Origin: Paracoccaceae bacterium
Lineage (GTDB): Bacteria > Pseudomonadota > Alphaproteobacteria > Rhodobacterales > Rhodobacteraceae
DNA length: 64,000 nt
Reading direction: 5' to 3'
NCBI GenBank assembly: GCA_022843025.1
Contig: JALHOL010000004.1
Location: 310,001 to 374,000, forward strand
Under the pieces are notes generated by a model. It was not told the DNA's origin. It worked only from the letters and a program-made list of their open reading frames with translations, and did no database searches. Shown in pieces: positions 46,620 through 54,733 of the stretch (position 1 is its first letter; each line of letters opens with the position of its first letter). Made by a program: the position numbers and the translations under genes.

Positions 46620-47585
46620 ATGGCCCGCGCCCCGAAACTGCCCCAGATCGACGCGGAACAGCGCTTTCTCGCCCGCGTGGCCTGGGCCTATTACGTTGAA
46701 CACCTGACACAGGAAAAGGTCGCCGAAAAGCTCGGCGCCACCCGCCTGCGCGTGAACAAGGCCCTGTCCGAAGCGCATCGCGTTGGCCTTGTCCGCATCA
46801 CCTTCAACACCGCCTATGCCGCCTGCTTCGATCTGGAACAGGCGCTGTGCGAACGCTTCGGCCTTGATCAGGCCTATGTTGCCCCGGCCCCTTCTGACGA
46901 ATCCGATGTCCAGATGATTACGGGCGCCGCGCTGGGTAACCTGTTGTCCGAGGTGCTGGCCGATCCTGCCGTCAAACGATTTGGCATGTCATGGGGCGGC
47001 ACGCTCAACATCGCCACCCGTTTTGTCGCCGCACTGGAACGCCCCGATCTTGAGGTGATCTCCGTCATGGGCGGCCTGACCCGCGGCTCTGATCTGAACA
47101 GCTTTGAAATCACCACCCGACTCGCCGATCTGCTGGGCGCGCAGCACAGCTATTTCACCGCCCCCCTCTACGCAGGCAGCGCCGAAAGCCGCGACACGAT
47201 CATGCAGCTTGATGTCTTCCGCGAGGTGCTGGAAAAAATCCGCGGCGTGGATGCCATGGCCATGGCGGCGGGCGATTTGTCCAAACGCTCGCTTCTGATG
47301 CGCGATGCCCTTCCCGGCGGCACCACGATCGAGGAATTGGCCGCCCTCGGCGGGGTGGGCGATATCCTCGGCACCGTGATCGACGCCAATGGAAACCCCA
47401 TCGACCACCCGATCAACGAAAAGGTTATCGGTATCGGCATCCCCGATCTGGCCCGCATCCCCAATGTGATCCTCGCTGCCGGTGGCGCGCACAAGATCAC
47501 GGTCTGCCGCGCCATTCTTGGCCTTGGCCTGATCAACACCTTCGTCACAGATGAATCCACCGCCCGCGCGCTGGTGGCGGCATGA
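46620..47585 (+). CDS. SorC/DeoR-type sugar-binding transcriptional regulator
   Basis: This is a 321-residue protein. The N-terminal helix-turn-helix is in VAWAYYVEHLTQEKVAEKLG then ATRLRVNKALSEA. The C-terminal domain has the NagB/RpiA-like fold of SorC proteins (VMGGLTRGSDLNSFEITTRL, DLLGAQHSYFTAPLYAGSAE). SorC proteins sense sugar or polyol phosphates, which fits the coupled FGGY kinase. Its likely targets are the divergent promoters around 43349-43477. Confidence 0.9.
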   Translation: MARAPKLPQIDAEQRFLARVAWAYYVEHLTQEKVAEKLGATRLRVNKALSEAHRVGLVRITFNTAYAACFDLEQALCERFGLDQAYVAPAPSDESDVQMITGAALGNLLSEVLADPAVKRFGMSWGGTLNIATRFVAALERPDLEVISVMGGLTRGSDLNSFEITTRLADLLGAQHSYFTAPLYAGSAESRDTIMQLDVFREVLEKIRGVDAMAMAAGDLSKRSLLMRDALPGGTTIEELAALGGVGDILGTVIDANGNPIDHPINEKVIGIGIPDLARIPNVILAAGGAHKITVCRAILGLGLINTFVTDESTARALVAA

Positions 47586-49042
47586 CCCTGACCATCGGCA
47601 TCGACCTTGGCACCTCGGGCGTAAAGGCCGTCATCCTTCAGGACGCCGAAACCGTTCTTGCCGATGCCGCGCAACCCATCGCCGTGTCGATCCCCCATGT
47701 CGGCTGGTCCGAACAGAACGCCGATGATTGGGTCGCCGCTGTCTGGTCCTGCCTTGATCGTCTGGCAATCGACGCGCCAAAGGAAATGGCCGCCGTCACG
47801 GCCATCGGCCTGTCGGGCCAGATGCTCTGCGCGCTGCTCCTCGACAAATCCCACAAACCCCTCCGCCCCGCGATCCTGTGGAACGACCAGCGCAGCATTG
47901 CCGAATGTGCCGAACTTCTGGCGCTTTGCCCCGACATCGGCCAACGCACCAACGGCACGCCCGACCCCGGCATCACCGCGCCAAAACTTCTGTGGCTCGC
48001 GAAACACGAGCCCCACATCATGCGCGACGCCCGCATGCTGCTGCTGACCAAGGATTACGTCCGCCTTGCGCTGACGGGTGAGGTTGCCACCGAACCCACC
48101 GATGCCGGCGGCACACAACTGATGGATTGCCGCACCGGGCAATGGGACCACCAGCTTTGCGCCCTCGCAGGCTGGAACCCCGATCACCTTCCCCCTGTCA
48201 CACAGGCGTGGAAGGCCGCAGGCAACCTCCGCCCCCAACTCGCAGGGCGCTGGGGCCTGAAACCCAACATCCCCGTCGCCGCAGGCGCGGGCGACAACAT
48301 GGCCTCCACCCTTGGCGCAGGGGCCGCGCGCCCCGGCGACGCCGTCCTGACCATCGGCACCTCTGGCGTGGCCTGCATCGTCGACGCCACCTTCCACCCC
48401 GGCCCGCAACGCGCCATCCTCACCTCTGCCCACGCCGCGCCCGACACGTTCCTGTCGATGGGCGTCGTCATGTCTGCGACCGCCGCGCTGGACTGGACCG
48501 CCCGCCTCTCCGGCACCACCGCCGCCACCTTGGCGGGCGAGGCCGAGGCGATGGATGCGCGCAAGACCGACGCCTCCCCCGTCTTCCTGCCCTGCCTGAC
48601 CGGCATCCGCACCCCCGTCAACCGCCCGCAGGCGACCGGGCGACTGGAAGGCCTGCACCCCGGCGTGGACCGCGCCATGATGGGCTATGCCACGATGGAG
48701 GGTGTCGCCTTCCAATTCGCCGATTGCATCACCGCCCAACGCGAAGTCGGGGCCATTCCGCAGCGCTTCATCGCCGTGGGCGGCGGCACCCGTTCCACCC
48801 TCTGGACGACCCTCATCGCCACCGCCATCGGCGAACCCGTCGCCCTTCCCGCCCGCGCCGATATCGGCGGCCCCGCAGGCGCGGCCCGCCTTGCCGCCGT
48901 CGCCGCAGGCGCATCAACCGATGTGCTGTCCAACCCCCTGCCCATGCGCGGCACGATCGACCCCGATCCCGCCTTGGCCGAACGCCTGAAACCGCGCAAA
49001 GCCCGCTTCGACGCACTGGTGGAAAGCGCCCGCCGCGGCTAG
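47582..49042 (+). CDS. FGGY-family carbohydrate kinase (xylulokinase-like)
   Basis: This is a 486-residue kinase. The N-terminal ATPase motif is LTIGIDLGTSGVKAVILQD, the substrate region GLSGQMLCALLLDKS and RPAILWNDQRSIAECAE, and the second half has AAGAGDNMASTLGAGAARPG, TIGTSGVACIVD and FIAVGGGTRSTLW. The sequence is nearest the xylulokinase branch, but FGGY specificities (xylulose, ribulose, erythritol, glycerol, others) cannot be read directly. It overlaps the SorC gene by four bases. It should phosphorylate the imported compound or its keto form. Confidence 0.88.
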   Translation: MTLTIGIDLGTSGVKAVILQDAETVLADAAQPIAVSIPHVGWSEQNADDWVAAVWSCLDRLAIDAPKEMAAVTAIGLSGQMLCALLLDKSHKPLRPAILWNDQRSIAECAELLALCPDIGQRTNGTPDPGITAPKLLWLAKHEPHIMRDARMLLLTKDYVRLALTGEVATEPTDAGGTQLMDCRTGQWDHQLCALAGWNPDHLPPVTQAWKAAGNLRPQLAGRWGLKPNIPVAAGAGDNMASTLGAGAARPGDAVLTIGTSGVACIVDATFHPGPQRAILTSAHAAPDTFLSMGVVMSATAALDWTARLSGTTAATLAGEAEAMDARKTDASPVFLPCLTGIRTPVNRPQATGRLEGLHPGVDRAMMGYATMEGVAFQFADCITAQREVGAIPQRFIAVGGGTRSTLWTTLIATAIGEPVALPARADIGGPAGAARLAAVAAGASTDVLSNPLPMRGTIDPDPALAERLKPRKARFDALVESARRG

Positions 49043-49051
49043 CCTGCGGCG

Positions 49052-49903
49052 ATGAAACTCACCACCTTCAACATCCAATACGGTTTCGGCGCGGACGGTC
49101 TCTACAGCCTGCCCCGCATCGCCGACACGATCCGCGACCGCGACATCGTCGCCTGCCAAGAGGTGGATCGCCACTGGTCCCGCACTAACCACGATGACCA
49201 ACCCGCGATCCTGTCGGCACTCCTTCCCGACCACCACATGGTCTACGCCCCCGCCTTCGACATGGCCCTCCCGAACGACCGCAGCAAACGCCGCCAGTTC
49301 GGCCCGATGATCCTCTCGCGCTGGCCCATCCTCTGGTCGCGCACCTGGCCGCTTCCCAAACGCCGTATGCTCGACCCAATCAACACCCAAACCGCCGCGC
49401 TAGAGGCAGTCATCGCCCACCCCTCCGGCCCCCTCAAACTCATCAACCTCCACCTCGCCCATGTTGGTGTCGAAGAACGCCTCGCCCAGATCGACTTCCT
49501 CAAACAGATGCTCGGAAACCCCGCGCTTGAGGGCGGACCGTGGAGCGGTACTGACGACGAACCCTCCCGCAACTGGACCGAAGGCGAACCCGAACCCCCG
49601 AACCCCACCCGCACCATCTGGGCGGGCGATTTCAACATGGAACCCGGCAGCGCCGAATACCGCGCCTTGGTGGGCGAAACCCCTTACCACCCCGGCGCGC
49701 GCTACGCCGATGGCCTGATCGACCCCGCCGCAGGCCTTGGTCTGCACACCCACGTCAAGCAGATCGCAGGCGAAACCCGCCTCCGCCAGCTTGACCACAT
49801 CTTCCTGACACCCGACCTCGCCCCCCATGTCCGGCGCATCTGGGCCGATACCACCAACCCTGCCTCTGACCACCACCCCCTGCACATCGACCTGACCCTG
49901 TAA
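49052..49903 (+). CDS. Endonuclease/exonuclease/phosphatase-family hydrolase
   Basis: This is a 283-residue EEP-fold protein. Metal and catalytic segments are KLTTFNIQYGFGADGL, VACQEVDRHW, LINLHLAHVG, WAGDFNMEPGSAEY and TTNPASDHHPLHIDL. The family includes phosphodiesterases, sphingomyelinases and inositol-phosphate phosphatases. No signal peptide is seen, so it is cytoplasmic. It starts nine bases after the kinase stop and is part of the operon. A phosphodiester or sugar phosphate linked to the transported substrate is possible. Confidence 0.83.
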   Translation: MKLTTFNIQYGFGADGLYSLPRIADTIRDRDIVACQEVDRHWSRTNHDDQPAILSALLPDHHMVYAPAFDMALPNDRSKRRQFGPMILSRWPILWSRTWPLPKRRMLDPINTQTAALEAVIAHPSGPLKLINLHLAHVGVEERLAQIDFLKQMLGNPALEGGPWSGTDDEPSRNWTEGEPEPPNPTRTIWAGDFNMEPGSAEYRALVGETPYHPGARYADGLIDPAAGLGLHTHVKQIAGETRLRQLDHIFLTPDLAPHVRRIWADTTNPASDHHPLHIDLTL

Positions 49904-49905
49904 CG

Positions 49906-49933
49906 AAAAAGGGCGCACCCTGCGGCGCGCCCT
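49906..49933 (-). terminator. Intrinsic terminator after the carboxynorspermidine operon
   Basis: On the minus strand AGGGCGC, a ten-base loop, then GCGCCCT followed by TTTT ends the transcript of the genes at 49963-52338. The plus-strand EEP gene ends just before it, so it may stop both convergent transcripts. Confidence 0.55.
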
Positions 49934-49962
49934 CCCAAAACCCGACAACCCGGCAATCCGCG

Positions 49963-51201
49963 TCAGAACGCCAGTTCCCGATCCCCGGCCACATCCTTCA
50001 CCCGGTTCGGCAACCCCATCCCGTTCAGCAGGTTCATGAACGGCTTCGGATCCAACTCCTCGACATTCACCATCGTCCCCACATCCCAGATGCCCTCTGC
50101 CACCAGCAGCGCCGCCGCTACCGGCGGCACGCCGGCGGTATAGGAAATCCCCTGCGACCCGACCTCTTCATAAGCTTCCTTATGATCGGCCACGTTATAC
50201 AGCATCACCGCCACCGGCTTGCCGTCCTTCATGCCCTTCACGATCGTCGCGATGCAGGTCTTGCCAGAATATCCGGGCGCCAAAGAGGCCGGATCAGGCA
50301 GCACCGCCTTCACCACCTTCAACGGCACCACTTCCAACCCTTCAGCCGTTTTCACCGGCTTCTCCGACAACAGCCCAAGGTTCTTCAGCACCGTGAACAC
50401 GTTGATATAGTGATCGCCAAACCCCATCCAGAACCGTACATCCGCCCCCGGATAACGGGCCGACAGCGAATGCACCTCGTCATGCCCGGTCAGATAGGCC
50501 TTCTGTGCGCCAACCACCGGCATGTCCCAGGTCTGGCCCACCTCGAACATGCGGTTTTCCTGCCAGCCACCGTTCTGCCAGCTGTAAACCGTTCCCGTGA
50601 ACTCACGGAAGTTGATCTCGGGGTCAAAGTTGGTGGCGAAATACTTCCCATGCGACCCGGCATTGATGTCGACAATATCAATCGACGTGATCTCATTGAC
50701 AAACGCATCCTCGGCCACCCGCGCCCAGGCATTCACCACGCCGGGATCAAACCCGACGCCCAGAATGGCCGTCACACCCGCCGCCTTGCACCGCTCGCGC
50801 CGCTGCCATTCGTAATTGCCATACCACGGCGGCGTTTCGCAGATCTTGCCGGGGTCTTCATGGATCGCCGTGTCCATGTAAGCCGCCCCCGTTTCGATAC
50901 AGGCCTCCAGCACCGTCATGTTCACAAACGATGACCCGACATTGATCACGATCTGCACGCCCAACCGCCGGATTAGCGCCGCCACCGCCGCCGCGTCCAT
51001 CGCATCCACCGCATGCGCCGCAAACACGCCGGGAACCTTCATCGCGCCCTTCTCATGGACCGACGCGATGATCGCCTCGCACTTCCCCACCGTCCGCGAC
51101 GCGATATGCAGATCGCCCAGCCTGTCATTGGCCTGCGCGCATTTATGCGCCACGACCTGCGCCACGCCGCCTGCGCCAATGATCAACACGTTGCGTTTCA
51201 T
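49963..51201 (-). CDS. Carboxynorspermidine/carboxyspermidine synthase (saccharopine dehydrogenase family)
   Basis: This is a 412-residue dehydrogenase. The Rossmann motif is NVLIIGAGGVAQVVAHKCA, followed by ASRTVGKCEAI and YMDTAIHEDPGKICETPPWY. The enzyme condenses aspartate semialdehyde with a diamine and reduces the product, giving carboxynorspermidine or, with putrescine, carboxyspermidine. I use the ATG at 51201 (MKRNVLIIGAG); the frame extends upstream without support. The decarboxylase gene lies 42 bases upstream in the same operon. The two enzymes give spermidine or norspermidine without S-adenosylmethionine decarboxylase. Confidence 0.92.
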   Translation of the reverse strand: MKRNVLIIGAGGVAQVVAHKCAQANDRLGDLHIASRTVGKCEAIIASVHEKGAMKVPGVFAAHAVDAMDAAAVAALIRRLGVQIVINVGSSFVNMTVLEACIETGAAYMDTAIHEDPGKICETPPWYGNYEWQRRERCKAAGVTAILGVGFDPGVVNAWARVAEDAFVNEITSIDIVDINAGSHGKYFATNFDPEINFREFTGTVYSWQNGGWQENRMFEVGQTWDMPVVGAQKAYLTGHDEVHSLSARYPGADVRFWMGFGDHYINVFTVLKNLGLLSEKPVKTAEGLEVVPLKVVKAVLPDPASLAPGYSGKTCIATIVKGMKDGKPVAVMLYNVADHKEAYEEVGSQGISYTAGVPPVAAALLVAEGIWDVGTMVNVEELDPKPFMNLLNGMGLPNRVKDVAGDRELAF

Positions 51202-51243
51202 GCAAAACACCCCCTTCAGGAAGGGCCGGATCAACCGGCAGTA

Positions 51244-52338
51244 TTATCCAAGGTTCGCGGCAAAATCGGCATAGCCGAATTCCCGCGCCACGGTCATGGA
51301 CCCGTCCAACTCCTTGATGACGATGCTCGGCATCTTCACCCCGTTGAACCAGTTTTTCTTGACCATCGTATATCCCGCCGCATCCGCGATGCTCAGCCGG
51401 TCGCCCACATGCAGGGGCTTGGGAAAGTTGAACTCACCGAACACATCCCCCGCAAGGCAGGACTTGCCGCAGATCATGTAAGGGTGATCCCCCTCCACCT
51501 CCATCTTGCCCGCAATGCGATAGATCAGCAGATCGAGCATATGCGCCTCGACGCTGCTATCGACGATGGCCAGATCCTTGCCGTTGTTCATCACGTCCAG
51601 CACCGTCACCTCAAGGCTTGCCGCCCCGGTGATCGCGGCCTCGCCGGGCTCCAGATAGACCTGCACCCCGAACCGTTCTGAAAACGCCTTCAACCGCGCT
51701 GCCAGCCGGTCCACCGGATAGCCCTCGCCGGTGAAGTGGATGCCACCGCCCAGGCTGACCCATTTCAGGCGCGAAAGCAGCGCACCGAAGTCATCCTCGA
51801 TCCGCGTCAGCTGCCGATCAAACAGATCGAAATCGTCATTCTCGCAATTGTAGTGGATCATGAAGCCCGAAACCCGGTCCATCACCCGCTCAATCTTGCC
51901 GGCATCCCATTCGCCCAGCCGCGAAAACGGCCGCGCCGGATCGGCCAGATCAAACCCGCTGGTCGAAAACCGCGGGTTCAGCCGCAGCCCGCGCGCAATG
52001 CTGGCGGATTGGTTGTCGAACCGCTCCAGCTGGCCCACGGAATTGAAGATGATCTTGTCGGCATAACCCACCGCCTCGGCCACTTCGTTATCGGCCCAAG
52101 CTACGGAATAGGCATGGGTCTCCTTGCCGAACTTCTCGCGCCCCAGCCGCAATTCATACAAGGATGACGAAGTCGTCCCATCCATATGCTCACGCATCTG
52201 GTCAAACACCGGCCATGTGGCAAAGCATTTCAGCGCCAGCAGCACCTTCGCCCCGGACCCCTGCCGAAGCTGGTCCATGATGGCCATGTTGCGGGAAAGC
52301 TTGGCCCGGTCGATCAGGTAGAACGGCGTCTGAATCAT
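51244..52338 (-). CDS. nspC: Carboxynorspermidine/carboxyspermidine decarboxylase
   Basis: This 364-residue PLP enzyme belongs to the alanine-racemase-fold decarboxylases. Segments are FYLIDRAKLSRNMAIMDQLR, KVLLALKCFATWPVF (the PLP lysine), SSSLYELRLGREKFG, GGGIHFTGEGYPVDRLAARL, YLEPGEAAITGAA and CGKSCLAGDVFGEF (the catalytic cysteine). It removes CO2 from carboxynorspermidine or carboxyspermidine. It is the first gene of the two-gene operon. Confidence 0.94.
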   Translation of the reverse strand: MIQTPFYLIDRAKLSRNMAIMDQLRQGSGAKVLLALKCFATWPVFDQMREHMDGTTSSSLYELRLGREKFGKETHAYSVAWADNEVAEAVGYADKIIFNSVGQLERFDNQSASIARGLRLNPRFSTSGFDLADPARPFSRLGEWDAGKIERVMDRVSGFMIHYNCENDDFDLFDRQLTRIEDDFGALLSRLKWVSLGGGIHFTGEGYPVDRLAARLKAFSERFGVQVYLEPGEAAITGAASLEVTVLDVMNNGKDLAIVDSSVEAHMLDLLIYRIAGKMEVEGDHPYMICGKSCLAGDVFGEFNFPKPLHVGDRLSIADAAGYTMVKKNWFNGVKMPSIVIKELDGSMTVAREFGYADFAANLG

Positions 52339-52564
52339 GGAAAATCCCCCCCGGGATCAAAGGGAAACGAGAACGCGGGTATGTAGGGCCAAGCCCAACC
52401 CCACGCAAGCCCCAACGAAGCAAGGCCAATGACACGCCCCCGCCTAACCCCGCTTCATGTCAGCCCGGTAACAAAGCAGTGCGCTCACCTTCCGGTGATT
52501 TCCCTCTGCCTGCACTGACCGGCAAGCATGGCGCCCGTTAAGATTACCCTGACAGGAGATTTCC

Positions 52565-52960
52565 ATGAAGAAACCCGCATCTTTCCGCGTCCTTCTGCTC
52601 ACCTCCGCCTTGGCGGCCACCTCCGTCACACTTGCCATGCCCGCCGCCGCACATCACGGCTGGTCCTGGGCCGAGGCCGAGGAAACCACCCTTCAGGCCA
52701 CCATCACCGCCATCTCCCTGAACCCCCCGCATCCGGAACTGACCGTCACCGATGCAGACGGCACGGAATGGATGATCGAACTCGGCAATCCCGGCCGCAC
52801 CGAACGCGCGGGCTTTGTCGACGGCACGGCCAAGGTCGGCGATACCATCACCATTCTCGGCAACCGCTCGCTGGATCAGGCAGAACGCCTGATGAAGGCC
52901 GTCCGCATCACGCTGGCCGGCACGAATTACGATTTATACCCCGAACGGATCGACGCCTGA
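52565..52960 (+). CDS. Exported DUF6152-type protein
   Basis: This is a 131-residue protein with a Sec signal (SFRVLLLTSALAATSVTLAM, cleavage near PAAAHH). The mature part is a small beta-rich domain (HHGWSWAEAEETTLQATIT, PHPELTVTDADGTEWMIELG, VGDTITILGNRS) of a family known only as a domain of unknown function. It probably resides in the periplasm. The His-His pair at the new N-terminus could bind a metal. It is coupled by a TGATG overlap to the next gene, suggesting a joint function. Confidence 0.75.
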   Translation: MKKPASFRVLLLTSALAATSVTLAMPAAAHHGWSWAEAEETTLQATITAISLNPPHPELTVTDADGTEWMIELGNPGRTERAGFVDGTAKVGDTITILGNRSLDQAERLMKAVRITLAGTNYDLYPERIDA

Positions 52961-53424
52961 TGCTTGACGCGCTGGCCGCGTCCCCGATTGCCGCGCTGCT
53001 GCGCGGGTCGGGGACGGCCTACCTTCTGGTCAATGCCAGCCACATCCTTGGCATCGCGCTGCTGATCGGGGCCATCCTGCCGCTTGACCTGCGCCTTGCC
53101 GGGGCCTTCCCCCGAACACCGCTTCCGGTGATCGCACCCCTTCTACGCGTCATGGCGTTGGCGGGGCTGTCGCTGGCGGTGATCACAGGCTTTGTCCTCT
53201 TCACTGCAAATCCCGGCGAATACGCCACCAACCCCGCCTTCCGCATCAAACTGCTGCTTCTGGCGCTCGCCGTGCTGAACGCCGCCCTCGTCACCCGATC
53301 CACGGCATGGGCGCAGGTGCTGTCGGGGGCGCCGCCCCCGCCCGCGCTGCGCCTCATGGCCGCCCTGTCGGCAATTCTCTGGCTGTCCATCCTGCTCGCA
53401 GGCCGCTGGATCGGGTTCCTCTAA
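52960..53424 (+). CDS. Four-helix integral membrane protein of unknown function
   Basis: This is a 154-residue protein with about four hydrophobic segments (LLVNASHILGIALLIGAILP, VMALAGLSLAVITGFVLFTA, LLLLALAVLNAALV, LMAALSAILWLSILLAGRWI). It begins at ATG 52960, overlapping the DUF6152 stop. The histidine in NASHILG could be a cofactor ligand in a small cytochrome-like or permease-like fold, but I cannot confirm this. It pairs with the exported protein upstream. Confidence 0.7.
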   Translation: MLDALAASPIAALLRGSGTAYLLVNASHILGIALLIGAILPLDLRLAGAFPRTPLPVIAPLLRVMALAGLSLAVITGFVLFTANPGEYATNPAFRIKLLLLALAVLNAALVTRSTAWAQVLSGAPPPPALRLMAALSAILWLSILLAGRWIGFL

Positions 53425-53556
53425 GGGTCCAAAACGATTCGGCGGTTCATGGTTAACGCCCGATCAGGGCACCGTGCGTATGCACAGCCGTCTGCACCAC
53501 GCGCTGCACGGCCAAAAGCCGAAACTCCCACCAATTAATCCAGCGCCCGCAGGCAC

Positions 53557-54261
53557 TTAGACCATCCGGATCTTGTCTTTCCCCACCGCCAGAACATACC
53601 CCCGCCGCGCAATCGTCTTGACCAGCAATTCGCTGACCATCTGGTTACCCAGCGCATCGCGCAGCCGCTTCACCCGCGTCGCCCCCGCCGCCTCGTCACA
53701 GTCAGATTCGTTGCGCCCGGAAATCACCGCCTCGATCTGCGCCCCGGTCAGCACCTCATCATCCATCCGCGCTTCGGCCAGCACCGCCATCGTCTCCAGC
53801 GCCGCTTCGGTCAGCTGAAACTCCATATCGTTGATGTAAACCGCCCGCCCCTCACGGCTGATCAACAGGCTCGCCACCTGAATCCCTGATCGCTGGATGG
53901 CCGAGATTCTCCGGTTCAACGCGATGATCGTCACCAGAAACACCAGCGCCGCCAGAAGCAGTGCCGTGGAAAACACCAGCAGCACAAAGATCACCATACG
54001 GTAACTCGCCAACACCTCGGAAAACGCCGTTCCCGATTGCGCCAGTATTTCCAGCAGCTTGATATCGGCGAAACTGGTCAGGTCATCGTTTTCAACGAAC
54101 AGCGTTTCCACCTTGGCGTTGAACGCATTCGCATCCGGCAGGTTCAGGAACAGGAACACCGCCGCCCCCAGCAGGATCAGCACGATGGCCGCGATCCCCC
54201 CGGCAACAACCCGGTTCCCCGCCTTCAGGCTCTCAGAAGCGGAGGAAGTACTCTCCTGCAC
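53557..54261 (-). CDS. Membrane-anchored protein with C-terminal OmpR-type winged helix
   Basis: This is a 234-residue protein from GTG at 54261 (AAGGGA upstream). An ATG at 54309 is in frame but has no ribosome site. Two membrane helices (about 18-40 and 88-112) bracket a periplasmic loop of about 48 residues. The cytoplasmic C-terminus ends in a winged-helix-like region (VKRLRDALGNQMVSELLVKT then IARRGYVLAV), as in the OmpR/PhoB effector domain. It resembles ToxR/CadC-type one-component regulators, but with the DNA-binding part at the C-terminus. The start overlaps the end of the small secreted-protein gene by 29 bases, which suggests translational coupling. Confidence 0.65.
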   Translation of the reverse strand: MQESTSSASESLKAGNRVVAGGIAAIVLILLGAAVFLFLNLPDANAFNAKVETLFVENDDLTSFADIKLLEILAQSGTAFSEVLASYRMVIFVLLVFSTALLLAALVFLVTIIALNRRISAIQRSGIQVASLLISREGRAVYINDMEFQLTEAALETMAVLAEARMDDEVLTGAQIEAVISGRNESDCDEAAGATRVKRLRDALGNQMVSELLVKTIARRGYVLAVGKDKIRMV

Positions 54262-54523
54262 TCGATTCCCTTTCTCCAAGGCCCTCAGGTCCAAAGACCG
54301 ACAGCACATTCAACAGCGTCCAGCCCCCGGATGCCAGCCGCGGGGCCAATTCCCCCGCCGCCGCGCCCGGCCCGCCTGCACAGGCCCCGTCACTCACCTG
54401 CGCCACCCCATAGTGCAGGCGCAAGGGATCGTCCTGCTTGGCCTTGTAATCGGCATAGCATTCGGCAGAAGCCTGCCCGCCCAGGGCCAGCAGCAGTGCC
54501 GCAGCAAGGAAAAGGCGTGTCAT
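54233..54523 (-). CDS. Small exported protein of unknown function
   Basis: This is a 96-residue protein. The start MTRLFLAAALLLALGGQASA is a complete Sec signal, with GGAGGGG seven bases upstream of the ATG at 54523. The mature part is about 76 residues and has two cysteines (AECYADY, DGACAGG), possibly disulfide-linked. I see no known domain. It is coupled to the downstream membrane winged-helix gene, so it may be the periplasmic partner of that regulator. Confidence 0.6.
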   Translation of the reverse strand: MTRLFLAAALLLALGGQASAECYADYKAKQDDPLRLHYGVAQVSDGACAGGPGAAAGELAPRLASGGWTLLNVLSVFGPEGLGERESSAGEYFLRF

Positions 54524-54733
54524 CGGATGTCCCCTCCGTTTGTGCCCGCACATTGCCCGCCCCCCGCGCGCTAGGCAATGACATTGGTCCCGCCCGGCCC
54601 CCGGAACAGGCTGCTATGCGATAACAACGCCGCGTTATTGCCTGTCCGACCGCCCCGGTCGCAGTGTGAAGGCATCGAAAGGGCAGGGGCCAACAACCCG
54701 CCCATCCCGCCAGAACCCAGACAGGAGGCCACT

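Noticed and set aside
54262-54309. ATG at 54309 as start of the membrane winged-helix protein
   Set aside because: No Shine-Dalgarno, and the extra residues would be read out of the overlapping small secreted-protein gene. GTG at 54261 has a better site.
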